Below are positions 1-7,831 of a stretch of DNA of 24,830 nt, piece by piece. Origin of the DNA: Sanguinoderma infundibulare (lineage: Eukaryota; Basidiomycota; Agaricomycetes; Polyporales; Polyporaceae); NCBI GenBank assembly GCA_032821775.1, contig JAVLRN010000049.1, positions 1-24,830 on the forward strand, read 5' to 3'. Position 1 is the stretch's first letter. Each line of letters starts with the position of its first letter. A model generated the notes under the pieces. That model was not told the DNA's origin. It ran no database searches and saw only the letters and a program-made list of their open reading frames with translations. The translations under genes and the position numbers were made by a program.

Positions 1-284
1 GGTCGGAATGATGTGCGGTCGGATGGCCTTCAAGTCATCCTGCGGTCAGAACATTCAAAGGCAATCAGTGTCGCGTACACATCGAAGAAAACAAGTAAAC
101 AGGACTCACAGAGGCTCCGCCCGCGGTTCGCTCAGCGTCGATCCCGGACGCCTCACAGAGCTCTGCAGTTCCCGCGCGACCGGGGATCCATCAGCATGAG
201 GATACAGAGAGTTGATGTGCTTACCGGACGTACGAGCGCATTGCACGTGCCAAGAGGTGACTCGGACGCGAACGTCGCAGACAT
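1..284 (-). CDS. 5' part of a short unrecognised gene (first copy, cut by window edge)
   Basis: This is the first-copy version of the gene described at 14827-15131. Exon 1 is 284-225, beginning ATG and ending CCG before gtaagc. Exon 2 is 160-110, ending TCT before gtgagt. Exon 3 starts at 39 and runs off the window. A pyrimidine-rich leader precedes the ATG on the minus strand. I do not recognise the protein. Confidence 0.4.
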
Positions 285-479
285 AACTTGTACGGAGGAG
301 AGCGAGGTTTGGGGAGAGAAGAGAGGGGAAAGTTGCTGGGGACCAGCAAGAGGACTTCGAAACGGCGACGCGGTACCGTGAGTAAAGGCTGATGTGTAAT
401 CGCTGTGAGTGAAATTAGATGCTTACCGCTATCACTGCGGTTAAACTCATTTGATGGCGCGGTATCTCCGCGTCGTGAG

Positions 480-570
480 GTGGTTTGAAATGCCCGATTG
501 TCGTGAATCTGAAGATATCCGAACCGCGCGTGCCGAAACGGTTTCTTCCGCCTTAGAATGCGGATGAATT
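480..570. repeat. Diverged dispersed repeat, partner of 1342-1434
   Basis: Begins GTGGTTTGAAATG and ends CGGTTTCTTC followed by a TGCGGAT-like tail, as the segment at 1342-1434 does. The ends are well conserved and the centre is diverged. The two copies are direct repeats about 862 bp apart and bracket the last part of the THOC1 pseudogene (590-1252). They may be members of a small non-coding element family. Confidence 0.55.
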
Positions 571-1341
571 CATCAAGCGGAAGCTCGTTCTATTCGAGCG
601 GCTCTGCGGGAGCAGGCACCGCAGGTGCTTGTCTTGGAGACGGGGCAGCGTGCGGGGGAGGATTGCGCGTGGCCACCCGCACCGACGACGCGGCCGCACT
701 CTCTGGGACAGGTGTCGTCCCAGGTTTCGCAGGCAGTGAGGGGTGCAAAGGGACAGCAGCAGCCGGTGGTGGGTGAGCTTTTGAATGTGGCAGCGGGTCT
801 TGCGATCCCGAGGTGGACAGTGGCGGCGTCGATGTGCTGTTCCGCATGGGGTTCGCTGTGGCGGACGCCGCCGCGGTGCTTGCGCCGTCCTTGGGTGCCG
901 CGGCCTTCGCGCGAGCCGCTGCGATGCGTTCCGCCTGCTTCGCGAGCTGCTTCTTCCGCATGACGATCCGCGCATCTTCCTGCTTGATCTTTTTGACAAA
1001 GTCTTTGACGTCCCTGGGCCTGCGAAAATAAGGTCCGTGTTTGCAAATCGCGCAGAGAATGGATACGCACTGAAACGGGTGCTGCAAGTCCCACAAATCC
1101 GGGTACCCCATCTCCCAAATCGCCGTCAACGGCGCGCTCCCGTACCGGTACGGTCACGGCTCCTGATCCACCCTCATCCTTTCCCCCACGCCCTCAGTCG
1201 CTTCCTCCAACCCGACCTCCGTCTTCTCCTCATCAACCTCGACATGCCGTTCCTGTGTACGCATGAACAATAGGCGATGTCTAAGGATGGGAATATCAGG
1301 TACGTACGGCCGCCACCCATAAATCCAATTGATGTCGCAAA

Positions 1342-1434
1342 GTGGTTTGAAATGGATACACGCGAGATTCCGAATCCTCGCGAATCTCGCGTGTATCCAG
1401 GCGGTTTCTTCTACGTTACACTGCGGATAAAATT
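1342..1434. repeat. Diverged repeat containing a perfect hairpin
   Basis: Shares its ends (GTGGTTTGAAATGG... and ...CGGTTTCTTC...TGCGGATAAAATT) with 480-570. Unlike that copy, its centre is an intact inverted repeat (1353-1399). It lies at the edge of the sequence that interrupts the THOC1 pseudogene. Confidence 0.55.
1353..1399. repeat. Perfect 18-bp inverted repeat (hairpin)
   Basis: The left arm TGGATACACGCGAGATTC (1353-1370) and the right arm GAATCTCGCGTGTATCCA (1382-1399) are exact reverse complements around an 11-nt loop. An 18/18 match is far beyond chance in this context. No poly-T follows, so a terminator role is unlikely. A palindrome at the heart of a small mobile or foldback element is a better guess. 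Confidence 0.9.
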
Positions 1435-2245
1435 AGTCTGCGTGTCACCAAGCTTGTGTGCGCCGTGGAGAACGTCGATGCGGAAACTCGGGGTTTGAAG
1501 TTTCCAGTCACGGTCACCGCCAAGAAAACAGGGCTTGCGAGACCCGCTGGCACCGCAGCTCTGCCCATCAACTGCAAGCGGCGCGTGAGGTCGGTAAAAA
1601 CATCGAGTTCTAGCGGCAGCATCGAGTGCAGTGTGCCGATTCTTCTGGAGTGTATACAGAGTGCTGCTGCGGCTGTGGGAAGGCCGACGACTCGCTTGGG
1701 ACCAGGCTAATCGCGACGCAGCTGCTGGCCATGGATGAGTTCGAGACGATACTTTGGAAGAGCTTGCTCCGGTCCAGACCTTGGGCGTATCCCATGCTGG
1801 GCGTGGGGGTCTTTAGGAGGCTGGATGGACCCGAGGGAAAGCGTCCTAGCGTAGTCGTTGCAACGCCTACTTGCACAGTGTTGGAATGTTCAATTCCAGC
1901 TTGATCTCGTGCAAGGCTTGGTACGGCGAAGACTAAACCGGTCAGAAAATCGAGGGGTAATGTGAGCATAAGGAACTGTATAGCACAATTCAGCACAACC
2001 ACGGCCAAAATGTTCGGAACAGGATGAAAAACGTACCACGTAAATGCGTTTCGCATGCAACGCGGAGATGAATCATGCCGAAGAGTTGGTTACGGCAATA
2101 ATTGAAGCGAGTGCGTTGCGAGGAGATGGCGATGATGCAAGCTCGGGCTTGCGCTTGCTGAGATTTCCACTCTGGTGATGGACTTTCAGATTATTGGTGC
2201 GCGCAAGCACTGCCAACGATGATGCATGCAGACTAGACTCACCGC
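1435..2245. other. Sequence inside the THOC1 interruption, no confident gene
   Basis: No gene recognised. On the minus strand an ATG at 2056 opens a 148-codon frame to 1610 whose first 45 residues are hydrophobic (WYVFHPVPNILAVVVLNCAI, then a further hydrophobic run), like one or two membrane helices; the rest is low complexity. A candidate intron donor (GCG/gtgagtct) and a matching acceptor (ttggcag) on the minus strand lie near 2241 and 2210. These may be remains of a second disrupted gene. Confidence 0.35.
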
Positions 2246-2692
2246 CTAGTGGTACGGGCTGGATTTGGTCGTGCCCGTGCCTTCGTTCATAGCGGTGTGG
2301 TGCTTCTTGCCGATCCACATTTCAGGCTTGCAGTCGCGGAAGCGGTACTTGTGCGTCAGCATTGGCGAGGGCAGCTTGAATATGAGCTGCATCTCGGACA
2401 AGAGCTTGTCGTAGCTGGCCATTGTCCGAGTTGTCGCCGCCCTTGCTGCTCGCGGCGCTGCCATGTTTGTGTCATAATAGTCACAACCGTGGTCGTGGGA
2501 GCTGGCAGCCGCAGTTGGGGTGGAATGATCGCCGTCCCCAATTGAGTCAGACTTGTCGTAAAACGAGCCTGTAAGGGTCGCGGTGCGGCGAAGCTGTGGT
2601 CAAGAGTCAACCGGCGCTGTGAGAAACGTAGTCAGGGAAGGCATGGGCGGAGTGAGCCAGGGTCCATCAATCTCGATCTCCGCCCTCCATGG
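2246..2692 (-). pseudogene. Unrecognised coding exon with one in-frame TGA
   Basis: One minus-strand frame runs from CCA at 2692 to a stop at 2246, interrupted only by TGA at 2602-2600. The peptide includes AEIEIDGPWLTPPMPSLTTF before the stop. After it come TATLTGSFYDKSDSIGDGD, an Ala/His-rich stretch, and MASYDKLLSEMQLIFKLPSP followed by a basic, Trp-containing tail. Its even, non-repetitive composition looks coding. I do not recognise the family. It starts immediately after the last matching block of the second THOC1 segment (2695), so it marks a junction between two unrelated genes. If the TGA were CGA the frame would be continuous. Confidence 0.5.
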
Positions 2693-3035
2693 TCTCGGTC
2701 GAACGGTGTGCACAGCTCGGTCTAGTTCTCCACCTGCTCTAGAATGACCTGCACCGTCTCAAAGAATGCGCGACTGTTTGGTACAGTTTGCTTCAGCTCC
2801 TCCGTAGTGCGCGTAATTGTCTCTTGCACCCACTGCGCATCGTCCGGCTCAAGCGTAAAATCGATCTGAAGCAAGTGGTTCCGGTCAGTTGGTCAGATGG
2901 TTGACGAGTATGAGGAGCGGGAAGAGGAACTGCTGTCGGATATGCATGTCCGCGATCTCGAGATCGAGCAGCTCAGGGCCGGTGAGGTACTTTGCAAAGT
3001 AGTACTGGCTCTTTGAGGCGGTCTCCGTGACTCCA

Positions 3036-3421
3036 CGAGGCGGTGAGGAGACCATGAAGGGCAACAACCATCTCCCTGTCCTCTTCGACATTGACGAGTA
3101 GATCCAGTTTGCGGAGCATCGAAGGCATATGGCCTGAAAGGGTATGGAATGAAATATGTGAGAGGTGCGTATCCACTCTCAGGTAGGAGGGATGAAACGA
3201 GAGCTGCTCGAGGTGGGTGCATCGCTCCAGGATGGACCGGAGATACGTGCACACGACGTCGAAACAGGGCTTGAAAACAGCGCACTCGTATAGAACGATG
3301 CTCCATACGAGAGCGCCGAAGCCCGGCGTCATTGGAAGAGGGCGTGTGGGCGAGAGCGGGGATCTGGCCAAACTGACGGATGACGATGTGTTCGTCATCT
3401 CCCGGTTCTGTTTCAGACATC
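3036..3421 (-). pseudogene. F-box/leucine-rich-repeat-like fragment
   Basis: The minus-strand frame around 3323-3036 reads FGALVWSIVLYECAVFKPCF, then a Cys/Leu-rich stretch with RCTHLEQLSFHPSYL and later MPSMLRKLDLLV. The spacing of Leu and short hydrophobic strands resembles the irregular LRR regions of expanded Agaricomycete F-box proteins. An acceptor (ccggcag) precedes 3421. The F-box itself is not visible. The fragment sits exactly where THOC1 should continue between its N-terminal block (to 3493) and its next block (from 3013), so it looks inserted or substituted. The family call is tentative. Confidence 0.4.
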
Positions 3422-3996
3422 CTGCCGGCGCAGTGAGTAAACCATTCAACTGGCTGCCAATAAGCGCACTTCTCCCGCTCGTGTCCACTCACGTTGGGCC
3501 CGTTGCACGTCGGCCCATGCTCTCCTCATAAGTTTACTCCGCTCCTCACACCCAACGGGAACACGCGACTGAGTAAAGTGAGGATGCGCCTGCAGAACGT
3601 TGTCGTTGTGCCGGAATTGGAAAGCCAGCGGAGGAAGTCAGTGATGAATGAGAGCCTTGCTCGTCTGCAGGATCATGCCCTCGATGAGGTGTTTCACACA
3701 CTCTTTGAACCAGGAGAATATGTGCGAGCACGAGGAGATGGTTTGTGTCTCGATGAGCGCTTGGTGGACATCCGAGGGTCTGAGTATGAATGCGCGAGCA
3801 CATGAAAGTAAGGCTAATAAACTTACCGATTCGCTGCCGCAACGAGCCGACATCACATATAGAGGTTGCTCCAGCTGTGTCTCAGATGCATGCTGCATAA
3901 GCGAAAAGGAGATGGGGTAAATGTATCAATTCTAGATTCTTCAATAGTCAATTAACAGCCGCGCCATGCCATCCACATGCAATACGGCATGAGAAA

Positions 3997-4012
3997 ACGG
4001 TCAGGAGACCGT
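3997..4012. repeat. Small hairpin upstream of the 4084 gene
   Basis: Six-base arms ACGGTC / GACCGT around AGGA. A second short inverted pair (CATGCC / GGCATG) lies just before it at about 3965-3991. Both are in the AT-richer spacer between the THOC1 remnant and the plus-strand gene. Too short to assign a role. Confidence 0.35.
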
Positions 4013-4083
4013 CAAAAGAAATACTTATAGTCTTACGCAATGCCTCAATGCGCTTTTCGCATGATCATACGCCGCCGCTGAAC

Positions 4084-4727
4084 ATGCCCACCGCACGCCA
4101 TCACACCAAATCCCGCCCAGCCAACTCCTGCCCTCGAGTACAGTACTCAAACGGCCTCGCACAGCTCAAGGCAGAATTTCGATCCGGCATAACAACAAAA
4201 TTGAGTACGCACGTTTATTTGCATCCCCATCTTGCGCGCGCTGACTAGCGTTGTCCTGCGTGACAGGAAACAAGTCCGGAAATCCCAAGGCGAATATGGG
4301 GTGGTCGGAGAAGGGCTACGCCCTCGGCGTCGTCGTCCGCTGCAAACAGAACCTCCTCGGATGGCCCTGGTACGCAAACATCCCGTTCGCGAACCCGAGC
4401 GACCTCCTTGGCGGCCAGCCCATCCTGCGCTTCCTCATCGCGCTCTTGAATGCTGGGATCCTCCGCTTCGAGCCCGCGAGCGAGGAGGACGTTGACCGCG
4501 CACGACGCAACTCGAAGGCCGTCCTTCCGGGTGCGCCACCGACACGCCCGCCTCCGTTCTGCTGGGGTCCGTTTGGTCGGGACGATATCGGCCTGGGTCG
4601 CTTCCGGCCGGTTACCAACCCGCTGGGCCTGCCGCTCAGACACCCGAAGGACGGTCCAAAGACCCCAAAGCTGATCCTGGACTCCGATGTTGAGGATTCG
4701 GACGTGGTGGGCTCAGACAGCGAGTAG
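4084..4727 (+). CDS. Two-exon hypothetical protein, LxGWP...IPFANPS family
   Basis: Exon 1 is 4084-4204 and exon 2 is 4267-4727, joined across a 62-bp intron (gtacgcac...gtgacag) with a CTGAC branch-point-like motif about 17 nt before the acceptor. The spliced frame is open for 193 residues to TAG; an in-frame ATG at 4048 would add 12 residues. The core (residues about 49-100) reads GYALGVVVRCKQNLLGWPWY, then ANIPFANPSDL and a Leu-rich helix. The C-terminus is Pro-rich and ends in an Asp/Ser-rich acidic tail. From memory, the combination of a Val-rich strand, LxGWP, IPFANPS and a following helix recurs in many Agaricomycete hypothetical proteins of unknown function, often in repeat-rich DNA. 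No membrane segment or catalytic motif is visible. It appears intact. Confidence 0.6.
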
Positions 4728-5385
4728 CTAGCATGCATGTATCAGTCACACTTGGGTTACGGGCCATGAAAGAAGACGTGGTGCGCATGGCCATGCATGA
4801 TCTAGCAGACAGCAGAGCAGAAGCGATCTTTGGAGGTCATGAAAGCCGGCCATTCTGGACATTGGTCTACTCACCCATCGAAGCAATCCAGTTAGGGGAT
4901 GTCCAAGCGAGCATCAGCCGAACGTCTGATGGAAGAGGGTTGGATGGTCGCTGCTCCCGCATATGGCGCTGACTCGAAACCCCCGGATGGCAACTGGGTC
5001 GAGTCCGGTCTCTGTATGCAATGTGAGAAAATCAGATTCTACCTGACACAGCAATTGTGACACACTTACACTGGCGAAGGGCCGGTCATTGATGCAGCGA
5101 TGATCGTGGTAGAGAGCAAAGAGCAACTGCCACGACGCAGTGCCACAAGGGTCCAAGCGCCCGCAGCTGCCATTTACGGAATCCGCGGTCTCTCATAAAC
5201 CTCCATCAGCTTCGACCTCGCTTCCACTCATTCATTTCAACCCCTGCTGCGCTCTGCCACAGTATCCGAGTAATCAGTTGCCCAGTTCTGGACCACGGAA
5301 ATGCAGAGTGCTCTCCGCCGACAATTTATTCCAATCAGCATGCATCAGCAGCCGCCACCAGCCTGTCAGTTCCTATCCGAGTTGA
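4728..5385. other. Spacer with no confident gene
   Basis: I see no supportable gene. A minus-strand stretch near 5156-5075 could be read in two frames (one contains GTASWQLLFALYHDH, another begins MAAAGAWTLVAL) and is followed by a donor-like gtgtaagtg, so a lone exon remnant is possible. The two frames cannot be told apart by inspection. Confidence 0.3.
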
Positions 5386-5559
5386 TTCAGCCGCAACAGA
5401 ACCACCCAAGCGGTGGAGCGGCTCGCGCAGCTGAGTCAGGCTACGCCGCGGCCGGAGATTGAGCCTGTGTGGGCAGAGACAGGGCCAGACCTTGGACAAT
5501 GGTATTCCTCTGTGAGCCGCCGCGATAACTTGCAGATAATTATTTCACAACAAATTTGA
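5386..5559 (+). pseudogene. Plus-strand coding fragment, unrecognised
   Basis: The open frame runs from just after a TGA at 5383-5385 to a TGA at 5557-5559. It contains TTQAVERLAQLSQATPRPEI, then EPVWAETGPDLGQWYSSVSR and a hydrophobic tail. The balanced composition with paired Trp residues looks like a real exon end rather than chance, but no start codon or upstream exon is evident. I do not recognise the family. Confidence 0.3.
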
Positions 5560-5656
5560 TGTTGAGCGACCAATGTAGAGTTGGTAGATGGATTCATAGC
5601 ATCTGCACTATGTCGGGGGCTCCGGAGGGGGTGAGTACACAGAGGAGGCGAAGGAC

Positions 5657-5677
5657 GTGTACTTGAAGCACTGCTAC
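5657..5677 (+). repeat. Left arm of a 21-bp inverted repeat
   Basis: Exact reverse complement of 6322-6342. On this strand it reads as codons for VYLKHCY, the same peptide encoded on the minus strand at the other arm, so it looks like an inverted copy of a piece of that exon. Between the arms (about 640 bp) lies the TTAGGG-like cluster. Confidence 0.8.
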
Positions 5678-5688
5678 CCAGGGCTAGG

Positions 5689-6047
5689 TGCAAGGTTAGG
5701 GCTAACCTAGGTTAGCGATTCCCTGGGTTTTGTGTCAGCTGAACAGTACACCATATGTATGTATACATTGAATGAATCCCAGTTTTGTAGGCAACAAAAA
5801 TTCAGTTCAGGGTTGATTATTGTCTGCTGGAGCCCCCTCGCCGAAATGGGTAGCACGCTCAGGTTAGGGGCACGGGTTAGGGGCAAGGTTAACATAGGTT
5901 AGCGAATTTGAAGGCTCCGGTTGGGTTTGCATTGGTAAAACGAATGCCGTATCAATCCCAGTTCATGTGGATATGTATAGTACAAATTCCAAGGCGCAGA
6001 ACACGCATGAAGAGAACTTTGGGGGGTTAGGGCCAGGGTAGTGTTAG
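5689..6047. repeat. Cluster of TTAGGG/GGTTAG-like motifs
   Basis: GGTTAGGG appears at about 5694, 5864, 5874 and 6026, with AGGTTAGCG at about 5709 and 5894 and GTTAGG near 6043. Two sub-blocks (about 5690-5800 and 5884-5985) share the order AAGGTTA, TAGGTTAGCGA, GGGTTT and AATCCCAGTT and are diverged copies of each other. The segment starts with the palindrome GGTTAGGGCTAACC overlapping AACCTAGGTT. TTAGGG is the usual telomere unit in basidiomycetes, but here it is sparse and never in tandem. Confidence 0.55.
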
Positions 6048-6177
6048 GTTTAAGCCGCTTCCGCTTTCGGAAGGTGAGCGCTCTCGCGGGGATCGCTTCG
6101 CAAACCAACCGCGCAGCCCGGAACGCGTTAGGACGAGAAGTATGATCGCACCATGCACGAGTGACCGTTCTAGCGCA

Positions 6178-6492
6178 AGCATTCAGTTTCCGGACAAACT
6201 TTGTGAGCTCCTCCTTCAGCTCCGCCACCCACGGCTGCTTCCCATGCATCATGATGTACACGTTCTTCAGCCCTGTCCCGCCGGCCTCGCTCACCCTCTG
6301 GATGATCTGCACGATGTCCGCGTAGCAGTGCTTCAAGTACACACCTGAGGGTAAACTTCTCTGGCGAGACAAGATCACGAGCAGTAGTGATTTGATACTC
6401 GATTGAGAGCAGCGGTTCGTCGCGCAGTCGGTGGACATGCTGGTCAGGCAGCGGGCGCAGGTGATGCTCGGGAACGGGATGCGCCGGTATTC
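6178..6492 (-). pseudogene. Fragment of a two-exon gene, possibly glycosyltransferase-like
   Basis: Exon a (6492-6399) encodes a Cys-rich segment containing RRIPFPSITCARCLTS. Exon b (6344-about 6178) encodes VYLKHCYADIVQIIQRVSEA and then GLKNVYIMMHGKQPWVAELK. They join across a 54-bp intron (gtatca...ccctcag), phase 1, giving SVYLKHC. After about 6180 the frame loses any recognisable pattern. The second block vaguely resembles the C-terminal part of fungal O-fucosyltransferase-like proteins; this is a weak recognition. No start or full domain is present, so it is a fragment. Confidence 0.4.
6322..6342 (-). repeat. Right arm of the 21-bp inverted repeat
   Basis: Reverse complement of 5657-5677. 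It lies at the 5' end of exon b of the fragment at 6178-6492, directly after its splice acceptor. Being inside a coding exon, this arm is probably the original and the plus-strand arm the copy. Confidence 0.8.
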
Positions 6493-6534
6493 TTGTCCGC
6501 GTTTATTTTCCCTCGCTGACCAACACGCAGGCAC

Positions 6535-6845
6535 GAAGTTTGGGTGCGAGAACGGCGGACACGGTCGTCGCGACTTGCCGGGTGCCTAGATGAATGGATG
6601 GTTAGCCGGCCTCGAAACCGCGTATGGAGCAAGGGAATCAGAAAAAAATTAGCATTTGCAACGCAGCAACGCGTGCGAATGACGTCGCGCAGTACGTCAA
6701 CCGGATAGGGAGGTAGGTGAGAAGAGACGGGTTCGCGGCCGTCGGAAAAAGTGGGCACATGTGGGATGCGGTCGCGTCGATTTTCCGAGCTCCAGGCGTG
6801 CGCAGAGAGAAATAGTGCAAGCACGGACTGCGGAGTGGCATGCAG
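6535..6845. other. Intergenic stretch upstream of a plus-strand promoter
   Basis: No gene seen. The stretch holds an A-run (gaaaaaaatt near 6640) and leads into the TATTTAAA box at 6846. Open frames on the minus strand here are not supported by any motif. Confidence 0.35.
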
Positions 6846-6853
6846 TATTTAAA
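6846..6853 (+). promoter_or_regulatory. TATA-type promoter (TATTTAAA) of a lost plus-strand gene
   Basis: TATTTAAA is followed by a long pyrimidine-rich stretch (about 6876-6960), the typical layout of a basidiomycete promoter and leader. Downstream, ATG at 7048 opens a six-codon exon ending before gtacgt at 7065. A 55-bp intron-like segment with CTAAC (7084-7088) ends in tttgtag at 7119. After that, only the reverse strand of a kinase gene is found. The promoter therefore seems to have lost its coding region. Confidence 0.5.
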
Positions 6854-7051
6854 GGAGACTGGAGGTTGCAGGTGCCTCATTCCCATCCCCGTCCATCCGC
6901 CACCACCCACTTGTCTTCACGCTCCCGTCGTGTCCGTCTGCCTCGAACGATCTCCATGCTGTCCGTCTACCACCTTCCGCTCGTCTTCACCCACTCATTG
7001 TGCCTGTCCCCCTCAACGTCCGGCGGTCTGCGGTGTGTCCGTCATAGATGG

Positions 7052-7459
7052 TCATGGAAAGGAGGTACGTCGCGGCTCGGTTGCTAACTGGGAGCGTTTG
7101 ATGTTGACTGCGTTTGTAGTTGTAGAGCGACATCCACTGGCATGAAGGAAGAAGAGCACAATGTAGCACCACTTGTCGTCATCGAACGCGTCAAAGAAGC
7201 CGACGACGCCCTCCATGTCGCTCACGGCGTCGTGCAGGAGGACCTCGCGCCGAACGATGTCGAGCTCGTCGTCGGAGCAGTCGGCTTTGCGTATGATCTT
7301 CACCGCGATGGATCGGTGGCGAGAGTACGGGAGGGCGGCGTGGTCGATAGCCTCGTAGACGACACCGTACGTACCGAGCCTGAGAGTCTTGACGAGTTCG
7401 TAGCGGTTATCGAGCGTGGTCCCGGCCAGATTGGGGTAGGAGTCGGCATGAGGAGCCAT
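7052..7459 (-). pseudogene. Protein kinase 5' end, truncated inside the N-lobe
   Basis: ATG at 7459 opens a 135-codon frame. Residues about 17-105 are a Ser/Thr kinase N-lobe: LDNRYELVKTL, glycine-loop region LGTYGVVYEAID, the VAIK-type lysine in IAVKIIRK, the alpha-C glutamate in RREVLLHDAV, and the hinge approach WCYIVL. Homology then stops (about 7154). There is no HRD, DFG or APE motif downstream on this strand. The first loop glycine is replaced (RLGTYG). The head resembles Ran1/Ksp1-type fungal kinases. With a TATA box and leader in front, it is a 5' gene fragment that could be transcribed but cannot make an active kinase. Confidence 0.75.
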
Positions 7460-7567
7460 TTTAGAGACAGGCGTGATGTGAAGGCTGAATATGCGATGAT
7501 GCTGCGGTAGTGCGTCCACCAGGAACGACGATGAGGGATGCGGAGCCTTAGCTCGAAAAACGCCCTC

Positions 7568-7575
7568 CTTTTATA
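7568..7575 (-). promoter_or_regulatory. TATA box of the truncated kinase gene
   Basis: On the minus strand the sequence reads GTATAAAAGGAGG, a canonical TATA box about 110 bp upstream of the ATG at 7459. The leader between them contains CATC/TCC-rich sequence. It points toward the plus-strand promoter at 6846. Confidence 0.6.
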
Positions 7576-7831
7576 CTTTTCGGGCCTCCCAGGGCGTCAC
7601 TTGGCGACCCAGGGACGTTGAGAATGCGCGGTACGAGGGAGAACACCCGCAGGCAGTACGGGCGGCGCGAGAGGTTGGGCTGGGCGATGGCGGAGGCGAT
7701 GTGACACGCATGTATGATGACCTTGATTAGATACGCTGAGATACGAACGACAGGGAGATGTTGTACGTGGCGATAAGCTCAGGCTCACCTCGTCGTCACT
7801 GCCATGGCTGGAGCCTGAGCGAGTACATGCT

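Larger units (their letters stand above)
590..3778 (-). pseudogene. THOC1: Decayed THO complex subunit 1 (THOC1/Hpr1) gene
   Basis: Known role of the family: nuclear THO/TREX subunit linking transcription to mRNA export. Colinear pieces on the minus strand match it in order. 3778-3640 holds ETQTISSCSHIFSW. 3645-3493, in another frame, holds [19 protein letters not shown]. 3013-2885 holds YYFAKYLTGPELLDLEIAD. 2880-2695 holds IDFTLEPDDAQWVQETI and then TELCTPFDR. 1252-1071 joins 1019-590 through a 51-bp intron (1070-1020) to give HPFQPRDVKDFVKKIKQEDA, followed by a Lys/Ala helix and a Pro-rich tail. Damage: TGA at 3528-3526, TAG at 2724-2722, TGA at 1156-1154, a frame change near 3640, an F-box-like segment at 3036-3421 and foreign sequence at 1253-2694. 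It cannot encode an intact protein. The identification rests on recognition of conserved blocks, with no alignment run. Confidence 0.8.

Noticed and set aside
8..381. Small plus-strand open frames at the window start
   Set aside because: They lie opposite the better-supported minus-strand exons with leader and splice sites, and have Arg/Ser-rich shadow composition.
1154..1156. TGA read as selenocysteine or as part of a spliced intron in THOC1
   Set aside because: Fungi lack the selenocysteine system, there is no clean GT...AG pair around it, and other stops in the same gene favour a pseudogene.
573..1157. Long overlapping open frames on both strands over 550-1270
   Set aside because: They are shadows of the GC-rich THOC1 exon in the other frames. 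Their Arg/Pro/Ala-rich composition and lack of motifs do not support coding.
1610..2056. Cytochrome b561-like membrane protein
   Set aside because: Only a hydrophobic N-terminal stretch with FHPVPN is suggestive. No heme-binding histidine pattern or further helices follow.
5689..6047. A true telomere or chromosome end
   Set aside because: TTAGGG words are few, irregular and interspersed; there is no tandem run and DNA continues on both sides.
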